From positions 62,001 through 126,000 of the forward strand of contig NZ_RQWN01000006.1 in NCBI RefSeq assembly GCF_003977755.1: a stretch of 64,000 bases of DNA, given 5' to 3'. Within the stretch, counting starts at the first letter, position 1. Each line of letters starts with the position of its first letter. A program made the translations under genes and the position numbers. Below, one piece after another: positions 1 to 8,807 of the stretch. The notes beneath the pieces are model-generated. The model did no database searches, was not told the DNA's origin, and saw nothing but the letters and a program-made list of their open reading frames with translations. This DNA is from Haloterrigena salifodinae (GTDB lineage Archaea; Halobacteriota; Halobacteria; Halobacteriales; Natrialbaceae).

Positions 1-72
1 TCCCAGACGGAAACTCGAGGCGGACGCCGTTGAATGGGGAAACTGAGGCACGATGGCGAGAGAGGGTCGTTT

Positions 73-97
73 TCCACGTACCCGTGTCGTACGTGGA
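73..97. promoter_or_regulatory. Inverted repeat upstream of the first xacE-like gene
   Basis: Nine-base perfect arms (TCCACGTAC and GTACGTGGA) flank a 7-base centre. The repeat lies 64 bases before the start codon at 161 and before a TATA-like stretch near 128-135. It could be an operator, or a terminator hairpin of a gene lying left of the window. The sequence does not decide between these. Confidence 0.45.
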
Positions 98-160
98 TAG
101 TCTCAACTCGAGGATCCTGGCACCAGAGCTAATACCGTCGGGTAGAAAGGACGTAGCGAC

Positions 161-1033
161 ATGCGTTACTACCAGCTCCGCGAGGGAAGCGCCCCTCGTC
201 TCGTCGTGAAAACGGAAGGATCGCTGTACGATCTCACCGCCGCAACGGACCAGCTACGGACGTTCGAGGATCTCCTTCGGGCAGCGGCGATCGCGAAGGA
301 ATCGATCGACGCGATCGCCGACCGACTGCGCGGGGATGCGACCGTTCTCTCGTCGGACGTCTTGGACGAAACCGCTCCGTCAACGCCCGTTTCGTCGGGT
401 GAGGTGTGGGCGGCAGGCGTCACGTACCGTATCAGCGAGGAGGCGCGCAAAGCCGAAAGCGGGATGCCGGAGATGTATCTCGACGTCTACGAGAGCGACC
501 GTCCGGAGGTGTTCTTCAAGGCGACGCCGAGTCGAACCGTCGGCCCCGACGAGTCGGTCGGCATCCGCGGCGACTCCGAGTGGGACGTCCCCGAACCGGA
601 GCTGGGGGTCGTCCTCTTCGAGGACGAGATCGTCGGCTACACAGTCGGAAACGACATGAGCAGCCGATCGATCGAGGGCGAGAACCCGCTCTACCTCCCG
701 CAGGCGAAAGTGTACGACCGGTGCTGTTCGATCGGGCCCTGCGTCCGTTCGGCCGAATCGATCGACGATCCACACGATCTCGAGATGTGGATGACGATCA
801 GCCGCGACGGCGAGGTGCTGTACGACGAGTCGACGCGGACGAACGAGATGGAACGCTCCGTCGAGGAACTGGTTGACTGTCACGTTGCACACGACGCCGT
901 TCCCGACGTTTCGGTCCTGCTCACCGGGACGTCGTTGGTTCCCGACGAGGAGTTCACGCTCCAGGAGGGCGACGAGGTCAGTATCGGCCTCGAGGAGATT
1001 GGCACGCTCTCGAACACCGTCGTCGAGGTCTGA
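161..1033 (+). CDS. xacE: 2-keto-3-deoxypentonate dehydratase-like FAH-family protein (XacE paralogue 1)
   Basis: Predicted fumarylacetoacetate hydrolase-fold enzyme of 290 residues. In haloarchaeal pentose oxidation this family dehydrates 2-keto-3-deoxy-xylonate or -arabinonate to 2-oxoglutarate semialdehyde. The C-terminal two thirds hold the FAH core: a PEPELG segment with the metal-binding acidic residues, then GNDMSSRSIEGENPLY and the GPC loop. The start is an ATG with a TATA-like box (TAATACC) about 28 bases upstream, which suggests a leaderless mRNA. It sits just before the sugar ABC transporter genes, which supports a pentose role. A close paralogue lies at 29280-30146, so which one is the main KDP dehydratase is open. 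Family assignment is firm; substrate is inferred from context. Confidence 0.85.
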   Translation: MRYYQLREGSAPRLVVKTEGSLYDLTAATDQLRTFEDLLRAAAIAKESIDAIADRLRGDATVLSSDVLDETAPSTPVSSGEVWAAGVTYRISEEARKAESGMPEMYLDVYESDRPEVFFKATPSRTVGPDESVGIRGDSEWDVPEPELGVVLFEDEIVGYTVGNDMSSRSIEGENPLYLPQAKVYDRCCSIGPCVRSAESIDDPHDLEMWMTISRDGEVLYDESTRTNEMERSVEELVDCHVAHDAVPDVSVLLTGTSLVPDEEFTLQEGDEVSIGLEEIGTLSNTVVEV

Positions 1034-1172
1034 ACGAATGACGTCGAACGTCGAATGAGTAGCCCAGCCGATCGAATCAGCGGAGTGCACCGTCGTGACC
1101 TCGTTCGTGCCCTTTCGCGTTTCAATCTGAAATCCGCGAAACGCCGCCGATGAGGCGCTCTTATTTGCGCCT

Positions 1173-1211
1173 TTATCGGAGTAGAATACACTTGGCCCGA
1201 TAACTTTATTA
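1173..1211 (+). promoter_or_regulatory. xacG promoter with inverted repeat abutting the TATA box
   Basis: A 7-base inverted repeat, TTATCGG (1173-1179) and CCGATAA (1197-1203), separated by 17 bases, directly abuts the TATA-like CTTTATTAA (about 1204-1211). A TATA centred near 1208 predicts transcription starting near 1235, next to the ATG at 1238. The placement suits a regulator that touches the basal promoter. Confidence 0.5.
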
Positions 1212-1237
1212 ATGTGTGTGAAAACATGTCGATTAGC

Positions 1238-2521
1238 ATGGTCAAGAATAACAAACTGACTAATGGACTCGATAGACGAACGTATCTCGGTGGGATTGCG
1301 GCGGGTGCTGTGGCCGGATTAGCGGGCTGTACGGATAGCGAAGACGACGGACTCGAGGTGCTTCACGGCTGGACCGGTGGCGACGGAGCGGCTGCGATCG
1401 AGACGCTTATCGAGGCCTTCAAGGAGGAACACTCCGATATCGACGGGACCTTCGAACCCGTCGGCGGCGACGGGAACGTCGAACTGAATACAGCCGTCCT
1501 GCAGCGGTTGACGAACGAGAACCCGATGAGTTCCTTCGCCAACTGGCCGGGCAACAACCTCAAGCGGTACGAGGGCGTCCTCATGGATCTCGAGGAGGAC
1601 GTCTGGGAGGCAGAGGGACTGAAGGAGAACATGCAGGAGCGCGCCGTCGAACTCTGTACGTACAACGATAAGATGCCGGCGGTGCCGATCGGCTCCCATC
1701 GGATGAACAACCTGTTCTACAACACGGCCGCCTTCGACGAGGCGGGGATCGATGCAGAGAGCCTCGATAGCATGTCCGACCTCATGGACGCCCTCGAGAC
1801 GATCGATCAGGACACCGATTACATCCCGTTCGCTCACGGGATGCGGTCGGCGTTCCTCGGCTTGCAGACGTGGGTTCAGATCCTCTCGAGCCAGTCCGGA
1901 GTCGACGCCTACACGAACTTCATCGAGGGCAACGGCGACAGAGACGCCGTGATCGACGCGCTGGAAACGCTCCAGGAGATTCAGGAGAACTACATCTCCG
2001 ACGACGCGTCGTCGATCGGCTACACGCAGGCCGCCCAGAAACTGATCGCTGGCGAGGCCGCGTGTATTCACGGTGGGAACTGGCAGTACGGGATGTATCG
2101 GTCCGACGACTACGACTTCGAGTTCGGCGAGGACTGGGACTGGATCCCCTTCCCCGGAACCGAGGGAACGTACTTCTACCACCTCGACTCCTTCGTCGTC
2201 CCCGACGACAATCCGAGCTCGGAGGAGACAATCGAGTGGCAGAAATTCATCGGCACAGCGGAGGCGCAGGTCGAGTTCAACAACCTCAAGGGATCGGTGC
2301 CACTTCGGACGGACATCGAACCGGACGAGTTGACGGACTTCCTGGCGATAACCTACGAGGACCTTCTCAACTCCGAAGAGTATCCGCCGACGCTCGCACA
2401 CGGCCTCGCGGTCGAGCCCAAACAGCAAAACAACTGCGAGGGGGCGATCGGCGACCACTTTATGGATCCGTACGACGCCGACGCAGCGGCGGACGCCCTG
2501 CTCGATGCCGTCTCCAAATAA
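1238..2521 (+). CDS. xacG: Sugar ABC transporter substrate-binding lipoprotein (XacG type)
   Basis: Predicted extracellular solute-binding protein (SBP family 1) of a CUT1 sugar importer, about 427 residues. The N-terminus has a twin-arginine motif (DRRTYLGG), a hydrophobic stretch and a lipobox ending AGC, so it should be Tat-exported and lipid-anchored. The mature part has the usual alternating sugar-binding lobes and a very acidic surface. I chose the ATG at 1238 because it follows the predicted TATA box by about 30 bases; in-frame starts at 1214 (GTG) and 1226 (ATG) exist. It is followed by two permease and two ATPase genes in the order described for Haloferax volcanii XacGHIJK, a xylose and arabinose importer. 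Substrate is inferred from that match and the surrounding pentose genes. Confidence 0.85.
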   Translation: MVKNNKLTNGLDRRTYLGGIAAGAVAGLAGCTDSEDDGLEVLHGWTGGDGAAAIETLIEAFKEEHSDIDGTFEPVGGDGNVELNTAVLQRLTNENPMSSFANWPGNNLKRYEGVLMDLEEDVWEAEGLKENMQERAVELCTYNDKMPAVPIGSHRMNNLFYNTAAFDEAGIDAESLDSMSDLMDALETIDQDTDYIPFAHGMRSAFLGLQTWVQILSSQSGVDAYTNFIEGNGDRDAVIDALETLQEIQENYISDDASSIGYTQAAQKLIAGEAACIHGGNWQYGMYRSDDYDFEFGEDWDWIPFPGTEGTYFYHLDSFVVPDDNPSSEETIEWQKFIGTAEAQVEFNNLKGSVPLRTDIEPDELTDFLAITYEDLLNSEEYPPTLAHGLAVEPKQQNNCEGAIGDHFMDPYDADAAADALLDAVSK

Positions 2522-2587
2522 CGGAACTCGCGCTATGAGACTGACACGCCACAACAACCGTATTACTAAACCGAAGGAGAAAGGTAG

Positions 2588-3550
2588 ATGACAACACACA
2601 ACACAACTGAAACTACGGAATCGGCGGCGGATCCGTCTGAGGAGGGGATCGATTGGCAAACGAAACTCCGGTATTTCCTCAACAGCGACTTCGTTCGTTC
2701 ATCGCCGTACTGGGGGATCCCGTTTATTATCATGGGGATTGCCGTGTACGGCGGAATCGGCTACAACCTCGCGATTTCCTTTACAGACTACGCGGGAATC
2801 GCCCGACCGTCGTTTTCCAGCCTCGATCTGGAGATGTACCGGAGAGCGCTTGCGGACGAATCGTTCCGGGCCGCTGCGTTCCAAAACTTCGTCCTGCTCG
2901 TTGGCTTCACGTCGATTTCACTGGGGCTTGGACTGTTCCTCGCGGTCCTCCTCGATTACGGGATCAGATACAAGGAGACGATTCAAACGATCTATCTCCT
3001 TCCGATGGCCCTCTCGTTCGTCGTGACGGCACAGCTCTGGTTGTGGATGTACAGCCCCGGGAACGGCGTGTTGAACGTCTTCGTCACGGCGCTCGGATTC
3101 GACTCGATCGACTGGTTGGGAGACCCGCGGATCGCGCTCGCAGCCGTGATCTTCGCGCTGGTCTGGCAGTTCAGCGGGTACGCGATGGTCGTCTTCTTGG
3201 CCGGACTCCAGTCGCTTCCCGACGACCAGTTCGAGGCGGCGAAAGTCGACGGCGCGAGCACGACTAAGACGTACATTCGGATCATCATTCCCCAACTCAA
3301 GCAGGCGTCCGTCGGCGCCGCCGTCGTCCTGATGTTGTTCGCTCTCAAGGCGTTCGACTTCCTGTACGCGATCACCGGCAACTACCGACCGCCGAACGGG
3401 ACTGACATCCTGGCGACGCTGATGGTTCGCGAAGCGTTCCAGTACGGACAGTGGGCCTACGGTGCGGCGATCGCGACGATGCTGCTCTTACTCTCGCTCG
3501 CCGTCATCGCGCCGTATCTCATCTTCCAGCACCGACAGGGGTCGCTCTGA
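2588..3550 (+). CDS. xacH: Sugar ABC transporter permease (XacH type)
   Basis: Predicted inner-membrane permease of the MalF type, 320 residues with about six transmembrane helices after a polar N-terminus of some 45 residues. The cytoplasmic EAA loop that contacts the ATPase reads EAAKVDGASTTKTY. A good ribosome-binding stretch (AAGGAGAAAGG) precedes the ATG, unlike the leaderless first gene, so it is probably translated from the transcript that begins at xacG. The next permease gene starts three bases after its stop. It should pair with XacI to form the sugar channel. Confidence 0.88.
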   Translation: MTTHNTTETTESAADPSEEGIDWQTKLRYFLNSDFVRSSPYWGIPFIIMGIAVYGGIGYNLAISFTDYAGIARPSFSSLDLEMYRRALADESFRAAAFQNFVLLVGFTSISLGLGLFLAVLLDYGIRYKETIQTIYLLPMALSFVVTAQLWLWMYSPGNGVLNVFVTALGFDSIDWLGDPRIALAAVIFALVWQFSGYAMVVFLAGLQSLPDDQFEAAKVDGASTTKTYIRIIIPQLKQASVGAAVVLMLFALKAFDFLYAITGNYRPPNGTDILATLMVREAFQYGQWAYGAAIATMLLLLSLAVIAPYLIFQHRQGSL

Positions 3551-3552
3551 CA

Positions 3553-4485
3553 ATGTCACAATCAACATCCGACACCAACCTCGATGTCGCATCGGTCGTC
3601 GAAGACGTTAATCTCAGACGAGTCGGCCACTACACGATAGTCATCCTCTTCCTCGGGTTCTTCCTCCTCCCGCTGATAACGGGGATCATGACGGCACTGA
3701 AAACGAGCACCGCCGTCGCCAACACGCTCCCGTTCATGCCGCCGCTGGGCGACGGCTTCACGCTGGCAAATCTCGAGTACGCGTTCAACCGCCTCTCGTA
3801 TGCGTTCGTCAACTCGCTGCTGATGGCGATTCCAGCGACGATCATCAACGTCTTGCTCGCGAGCATGGCGGCGTTCGGACTCACAATGGTCCGATGGCGC
3901 GGCCAGCTGGGGATTCTAGTCCTGTTCCTGATCGGGATCTTCGTCCCGTATCAGGCCGTTCTGGTGCCGCTGGCGCGGTTCTGGAACAACATCTTCCCGA
4001 TCGCGGACATGCTGGAGCCGGTGTTTGCTATCGTGCCGCTGATTCAGGGCTATCACTCGGCTCTCGTGCCGCTGATCATCACGCACGTCGCCTACGGGAT
4101 CCCGATCTGTATGCTCCTGTTCCGGTCGTATTACCAGAGCCTCCCGAACTCGCTGGTCGAGGCGGCCAAAATCGACGGTGCGAGCATCACGAAGATCTAC
4201 CGACGCATCATCCTGCCGATCTCGAAACCGATGTTCGGCGTCGTCTTCATCTACCAGTTCACGCAGATTTACAACGAGTTCCTGTTCTCGTTTACCCTAA
4301 TCACGAGTGCGAACTCGTCGGAGGCGCCGATCACGCTGATCATTCCGACGATCGGGACGTCGACGTCCGGTATCGACTTTGGGATTCGGATGGCGGCGGC
4401 GTTCCTCGCGGCGCTGCCGACAATCATCCTGTACGTCGCGTTTGCCGAGCAGTTCGCGAAAGGACTGGAAACGGAGAGTGCATAA
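3553..4485 (+). CDS. xacI: Sugar ABC transporter permease (XacI type)
   Basis: Predicted MalG-type permease, about 310 residues with six transmembrane helices and an EAA loop reading EAAKIDGASITKIY. It probably forms the heterodimeric channel with XacH. The ATG at 3553 lies two bases after the xacH stop, which indicates translational coupling; a longer reading from 3451 would overlap most of the xacH end and lacks family similarity. The ATPase gene begins at 4489, three bases after its stop. Confidence 0.88.
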   Translation: MSQSTSDTNLDVASVVEDVNLRRVGHYTIVILFLGFFLLPLITGIMTALKTSTAVANTLPFMPPLGDGFTLANLEYAFNRLSYAFVNSLLMAIPATIINVLLASMAAFGLTMVRWRGQLGILVLFLIGIFVPYQAVLVPLARFWNNIFPIADMLEPVFAIVPLIQGYHSALVPLIITHVAYGIPICMLLFRSYYQSLPNSLVEAAKIDGASITKIYRRIILPISKPMFGVVFIYQFTQIYNEFLFSFTLITSANSSEAPITLIIPTIGTSTSGIDFGIRMAAAFLAALPTIILYVAFAEQFAKGLETESA

Positions 4486-4488
4486 TCC

Positions 4489-5634
4489 ATGGGACGAATC
4501 CAATTTGATTACCTGACGAAGCAGTTCGGCGAGACGGTCGCCGTCGAAGACCTGACGTTCGACATCGAGGACAGCGAATTCCTCGTGTTGGTCGGCCCCT
4601 CCGGCTGCGGGAAGTCGACAACGCTGCGGATGTTGGCCGGCCTCGAGACGCCGACGTCCGGGGACCTCTACATCGCCGACGAGCACATGAACTATCGCGT
4701 TCCGCAGAACCGCGATATCGCGATGGTGTTCCAGGATTACGCCCTCTATCCGCATATGACCATCCACGAGAACATCCGGTTCGGTCTGGAAGAGGAACCG
4801 GGATACACCGAGGCCGAGCGGGACGAGCGAGTCGAGGACGTCGCCGAGACCCTCGGCATCGACGACCTGCTGGATCGAAAGCCGGGCGAGCTCTCCGGCG
4901 GCCAGCAACAGCGGGTCGCGCTCGGGCGAGCGATCGTTCGCGATCCCGAGGTCTTCCTGATGGACGAACCGCTCGCGAACCTCGACGCGAAACTCCGGAC
5001 CCAGATGCGGACGGAACTCCAGCGCCTACAGGAGGAGCTGGACGTGACGACGGTCTACGTGACCCACAATCAGACGGAAGCGATGACGATGGGCGATCGG
5101 ATCGCCGTGTTGAACGACGGTCGGCTCCAGCAGGTGGGCGAGCCGCTCGAGCTCTATCACGCGCCCGAAAACCAGTTCGTGGCCGGCTTCATCGGCGAGC
5201 CCATGATGAACTTCCTCCACGGGGATCGATCCGAGGAGGGATTCGTCGGTGAATACATCGAGTATCCGTTCGACGAGCGCCTCGATCGGTCCGTCGGCGA
5301 TACCGACGACCTCGTCCTCGGGGTTCGACCCGAAGCGATCGACGTTCGCCACGCCGACGAATCAGCGTCGCAGAGCCTCGGCCCGCACGAGTTCCGGATG
5401 ACCGTCACCGTCACCGAAACCCACGGCGACCAGAACGTCGTGACCCTCACGCACCCTGAGGACGAGGCGAACCACGGCGCCGTCTGCGCCGTCACCGACG
5501 GGATGCACATCGTCAACGCCGGCGAGTCGGTTATCGTCACCGTCGAACCGGATGCCGTTCACGTCTTCGACGGCGAAACCGGCGAAGCGCTTTGCAACCG
5601 GCGGCTCGAAACCGCGCGCGAACTCACGATCTAA
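4489..5634 (+). CDS. xacJ: Sugar ABC transporter ATPase (XacJ type)
   Basis: Predicted CUT1 ATPase (MalK/UgpC type), 381 residues. It shows Walker A GPSGCGKST, signature LSGGQQQR, Walker B VFLMDEP, the switch histidine in VTHNQTEA, and a C-terminal TOBE-like regulatory region from about residue 240. The residue after the switch histidine is Asn, where the neighbouring ATPase and most relatives have Asp; this is probably tolerated. It is one of two adjacent ATPase genes, so the transporter may use a heterodimer, as reported for XacJK in Haloferax. Confidence 0.88.
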   Translation: MGRIQFDYLTKQFGETVAVEDLTFDIEDSEFLVLVGPSGCGKSTTLRMLAGLETPTSGDLYIADEHMNYRVPQNRDIAMVFQDYALYPHMTIHENIRFGLEEEPGYTEAERDERVEDVAETLGIDDLLDRKPGELSGGQQQRVALGRAIVRDPEVFLMDEPLANLDAKLRTQMRTELQRLQEELDVTTVYVTHNQTEAMTMGDRIAVLNDGRLQQVGEPLELYHAPENQFVAGFIGEPMMNFLHGDRSEEGFVGEYIEYPFDERLDRSVGDTDDLVLGVRPEAIDVRHADESASQSLGPHEFRMTVTVTETHGDQNVVTLTHPEDEANHGAVCAVTDGMHIVNAGESVIVTVEPDAVHVFDGETGEALCNRRLETARELTI

Positions 5635-5635
5635 C

Positions 5636-6781
5636 ATGGCACGCTTAGAAATCGACGACGTAACCAAGGAGTACCGGAGCGGAGAGTCGAGCGTCGTTGC
5701 CGTTCAGGACATCGCCGTCGAGGTTCCCGACGGGGACTTCCTCGTCCTCGTCGGCCCCTCCGGCTGCGGGAAGTCGACGACGCTGCGGATGATCGCCGGC
5801 CTCGAGGAGATCACCGAGGGGGAGATCAGACTCGGCGGCCGAACGCTCAACGACGTCTCGGCACAGGAACGGGACATCGCGATGGTCTTCCAGTCGTACG
5901 CGCTGTACCCCCACAAAACCGTCCGGTCGAACATGTCCTTCGGGCTCGAGGAATCGACGGATCTCTCCGATTCCGCGATCGCCGAGACGGTCGAAGAGAC
6001 GGCGGCGATGATGGGAATCGAAGACCTGCTCGACCGCAAGCCGGGCGAGCTTTCGGGCGGCCAGCAACAGCGGGTCGCACTCGGCCGAGCGATCGTTCGG
6101 GACCCGGACGTCTTCCTCATGGACGAACCCCTCTCCAATCTCGACGCGAAGCTGCGCGCCGAGATGCGAACGGAGCTCCAGCACCTGCAGGAACAGCTGG
6201 ACGTGACGACGGTCTACGTGACCCATGACCAGACGGAGGCGATGACGATGGGCGACCGGATCGCCGTCCTCGACGAGGGCGAACTCCAGCAGGTCGGTAC
6301 CCCGCTCGAGTGTTACCACGAGCCGAACAACCTGTTCGTCGCGAGTTTCATCGGTGAACCGTCGATGAACTTCTTCGACGGAACGCTCGAGAACGACGCG
6401 CTCGTCACCGACTACTTCGAGTATCCGTTATCCCAGGAGTCGCGCCGCGACCTCGAGTCGGGAGGCGATCTCGTCCTCGGCATCCGGCCGGAGGACGCCC
6501 GAATCGGCGACGCCCAGCAGAGCGACCGGCGGTTCGAGGCCGAGGTCCTCGTCGTCGAACCGATGGGGAACGAGAACATCATCCACCTGCAGTTCGACGG
6601 CATGGCAGTCGACGACGAGTTCGTCGTGACGACCGAGGGCGTTCCGAACGTGAGCGCCGGCGACCGCGTCGGCGTCGAGTTTCCCGAACCGGCGATCCAC
6701 CTCTTCGACGGCGCCAGCGGCGACGCGATCAAGAACCGGGACCTCTCGTTCACCGGGACCCCGGATGCGGTGCTGCCGTAG
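5636..6781 (+). CDS. xacK: Sugar ABC transporter ATPase (XacK type)
   Basis: Second CUT1 ATPase of the operon, 381 residues, starting one base after the xacJ stop. Motifs are complete: GPSGCGKST, LSGGQQQR, VFLMDEPLSNLD and THDQTEA, then a TOBE-like C-terminal region. It is clearly a paralogue of XacJ from a tandem duplication, with the C-terminal regions most diverged. It closes the transporter operon; about 750 noncoding bases follow. Confidence 0.88.
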   Translation: MARLEIDDVTKEYRSGESSVVAVQDIAVEVPDGDFLVLVGPSGCGKSTTLRMIAGLEEITEGEIRLGGRTLNDVSAQERDIAMVFQSYALYPHKTVRSNMSFGLEESTDLSDSAIAETVEETAAMMGIEDLLDRKPGELSGGQQQRVALGRAIVRDPDVFLMDEPLSNLDAKLRAEMRTELQHLQEQLDVTTVYVTHDQTEAMTMGDRIAVLDEGELQQVGTPLECYHEPNNLFVASFIGEPSMNFFDGTLENDALVTDYFEYPLSQESRRDLESGGDLVLGIRPEDARIGDAQQSDRRFEAEVLVVEPMGNENIIHLQFDGMAVDDEFVVTTEGVPNVSAGDRVGVEFPEPAIHLFDGASGDAIKNRDLSFTGTPDAVLP

Positions 6782-7094
6782 CGCCGGATCCTCGAGACGC
6801 TCGTTTGGCGAGCGCCTCGTCGGTTAGCGTGCATGCGCAATAGGTAGCTATTCTTTCGCGTTCACCTCGATGACCGAACTCGAGCGGCGCGACCGCACGA
6901 ACTGCCAGGAAGGATAGGGGCAGTCAAGCGGAAATTTCGTCACCAGGTTTTGATAGCAGGTTTACAGCAATTGATCAGTTATCTCTAGAGATCGCTGTTG
7001 TCGGTTCAACCACGGCTTCTATAGAGACCCAGACAGAACGGTTTGTAATGATCGATCAGTAGGTAACAGAACTATAGTCAGCTTCCTTCAGATC

Positions 7095-7123
7095 CCGTTC
7101 TCTATAACTGGACTATGGTTCTC
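7095..7123 (-). promoter_or_regulatory. Direct-repeat half-sites, two GTTCTC words 21 bases apart
   Basis: On the + strand GTTCTC occurs at 7097-7102 and 7118-7123. Read on the - strand this is GAGAAC repeated at 21 bases, the second copy inside TATAGAGAACGG (complement of 7095-7106). The same 12-base word occurs at 39558-39569 upstream of xacR. Spacing of two helical turns fits a protein binding one DNA face. Confidence 0.4.
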
Positions 7124-7184
7124 GGTACCACTTAGTAGACTTTCCCGGTAGTGTCGGTCCATCCGTCTACTGAGACCAGTTATT

Positions 7185-7202
7185 TACAGTAGTACTACTG
7201 TA
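7185..7202. promoter_or_regulatory. Perfect 18-base palindrome, candidate operator
   Basis: TACAGTAGTACTACTGTA is its own reverse complement over all 18 bases. It recurs with one mismatch at 39617-39636 in the xacR to GH127 intergenic region. It lies about 330 bases before xacA. The shared site in the two regulatory regions flanking pentose genes suggests a dimeric regulator, with XacR the obvious candidate; no binding can be shown from sequence. Confidence 0.6.
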
Positions 7203-7274
7203 TATGTTGGTGGTTGTCTTCGTACTGCGAACGTTCCGCCCCTGAGAGTGCTCCTAGCCCCACAATTTGTGAAA

Positions 7275-7326
7275 GAGGACTACCACCCATACCAGCGGAA
7301 CACTGTTCTATATAGTAGAACCGCTG
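7275..7326 (+). promoter_or_regulatory. Three GAAC-type half-sites at 20-21 base spacing with inverted repeats
   Basis: GAGGAC (7275-7280), CGGAAC (7296-7301) and TAGAAC (7316-7321) are spaced 21 and 20 bases. The last two are also nested in inverted repeats: CAGCGG (7293) with CCGCTG (7321), and GTTCTA (7305) with TAGAAC (7316). The layout resembles the tandem motif seen near 39558, 39778 and 57718. The half-sites are short, so chance is possible. Confidence 0.35.
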
Positions 7327-7467
7327 TAGTCTTACACGCCGTTTCGATTGTGCGCTCGGTTCCAGACGCTGCGCGGGGACCGCCGGCGCTGATCGGCGTC
7401 TCGGTCAGGTGCCTCGAGACGCACCCACCGGTCTCGAGTTTGTCGTCAGGACCGGTGCGACGATATC

Positions 7468-7510
7468 GCTGTGTACCCCGCTACACAGCCCTACCGGGCG
7501 TTTTTTATCG
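7468..7510 (+). promoter_or_regulatory. xacA promoter: inverted repeat plus TATA box
   Basis: Perfect 8-base arms GCTGTGTA (7468-7475) and TACACAGC (7482-7489) surround CCCCGC. Ten bases further is the TATA-like GTTTTTTATCGG (about 7499-7510), centred about 27 bases before the ATG at 7532. This predicts a leaderless xacA transcript and an operator immediately upstream of the basal promoter. Confidence 0.55.
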
Positions 7511-7531
7511 GATCGGGAATTACCGTGTGCC

Positions 7532-8605
7532 ATGATCGATTGGATCGATAGTTACGAAGACCGCACGTGGCAAACGACCGACGATGGAACCGTCAGATAC
7601 GCCCTCATCGGACTGGGCTGGTGGACGATCGACGTCGCGCTTCCGGCGATCGAATCCTCCGATCTGGGCGAGGTCACGGTCCTCGTCAGCAGTTCGACGG
7701 AGAAGGCCTCACGGCTCGCCGAGGAGAACGACGTTCCGGAGGGGATCAGCTACGACGAGTTCCACGACGGCGCGGCCAGCGACGAGTACGACGCCGTCTA
7801 CATCGGGACACCGAACGCCTATCACCTCGAGTACGCCGAGACCGCGGCCGAACTGGATAAGGCGATTCTCTGCGAGAAACCGATGGAATCGACTGTCGAG
7901 CGCGCCGAGTCGCTGGTCGAGACCTGCGAGTCGGCTGACGTGCCGCTGATGATCGCCTACCGGATGCACACCGATCCGGCGGTCCAGCGGGCGCGCGAGC
8001 TGATCGCGGACGGGTTCATCGGCGAGCCGGTATCGGTCTACGGGCACAACAGCCAGCCGCTGCTCGAGATGATCCCCGATCCGGACCAGTGGCGCCTCGA
8101 TCCCGACCTGAGCGGGTACGGGACGTCGGTGATGGATCTCGGCATCTACTCGATCAACACGACCAGATTCCTGCTCCGCCGGGATCCCGTCAGCGTGCAG
8201 TCCCAGATGGTCTCGAACCACGAGGCGTTCGACGACGTACCAGACGAGCGCTCCTCGTCGCTGTTCGTCTTCGAGGACGACGTCCAGATGATCTCGACGT
8301 CGAGCCAGCACGCCCACGAGGACACCCACCTCAAGATCACGGGCACGGAGGGACAGATCGATCTTCGGCCCGCCTTCCACGGCAAGTGTTCGCTGCACCT
8401 CTCGCGGGGCGACATCTCGGTCACGATCGACCACGAGAGCTTCGACGCCGAACGCGAGATGGAAGAGGAGTTCGACTACTTCGCCGACCGACTCCTCGGC
8501 GACGCCGAGATCTACCCCGACGGCCGTCACGGCCTACAGGACATGCGGATCATCGAAGCCGTCCACGAGTCCGCCGAGCGGGGCGAACCGGTCGACATCG
8601 AGTGA
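7532..8605 (+). CDS. xacA: D-xylose 1-dehydrogenase (Gfo/Idh/MocA family, XacA type)
   Basis: Predicted NADP-dependent aldose dehydrogenase of 357 residues that oxidises D-xylose (and perhaps L-arabinose) to the lactone, the first step of the haloarchaeal oxidative pentose pathway. The N-terminal Rossmann domain has the nucleotide loop GLGWWTIDVALPA, followed by GTPNAYH and the catalytic-region motif CEKPME typical of Gfo/Idh/MocA enzymes; the C-terminal domain has the mixed beta-sheet with LDLGIY-like segment (MDLGIYSIN). The start at 7532 is set by the TATA box near 7505; an upstream in-frame start at 7409 would run through the promoter. The nearest characterised relatives I know are the Haloarcula and Haloferax xylose dehydrogenases. 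Confidence 0.87.
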   Translation: MIDWIDSYEDRTWQTTDDGTVRYALIGLGWWTIDVALPAIESSDLGEVTVLVSSSTEKASRLAEENDVPEGISYDEFHDGAASDEYDAVYIGTPNAYHLEYAETAAELDKAILCEKPMESTVERAESLVETCESADVPLMIAYRMHTDPAVQRARELIADGFIGEPVSVYGHNSQPLLEMIPDPDQWRLDPDLSGYGTSVMDLGIYSINTTRFLLRRDPVSVQSQMVSNHEAFDDVPDERSSSLFVFEDDVQMISTSSQHAHEDTHLKITGTEGQIDLRPAFHGKCSLHLSRGDISVTIDHESFDAEREMEEEFDYFADRLLGDAEIYPDGRHGLQDMRIIEAVHESAERGEPVDIE

Positions 8606-8807
8606 ACGTACGCGGTACGGCGGCCGGAAGACGGCGGTAGCCGGACGGTCGGCGGTCGACGGCGGGACGCCGTCCCGCCTCGTCGCGCTTGGTATTCTAT
8701 TTCGTTCTCGCGGTCGGACGAACGCGTCTCAAGGAGGAGGGGGAGGGCTCAAGGCTGGGAAAACGACTATCCGCGGCGACGTCGCGGGTTCCGCGGAATC
8801 GGTGCCG

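Larger units (their letters stand above)
6782..7531. other. Long regulatory intergenic region before xacA
   Basis: No convincing gene lies in these 750 bases. The stretch from about 6950 to 7330 is visibly richer in A and T than the neighbouring genes. It contains a perfect 18-base palindrome, GTTCTC and GAAC-type half-sites repeated at 20-21 base spacing, and an inverted repeat next to the xacA TATA box; these are listed separately. The length and density of repeats suggest a multi-site control region rather than decayed coding sequence. Confidence 0.6.

Noticed and set aside
1319-2659. Long antisense frame of 446 codons opposite xacG
   Set aside because: Antisense to a well-supported gene; long opposite frames are normal in GC-rich haloarchaeal genes. 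The same holds for long frames opposite the GH51, GH2 and aldehyde dehydrogenase genes.
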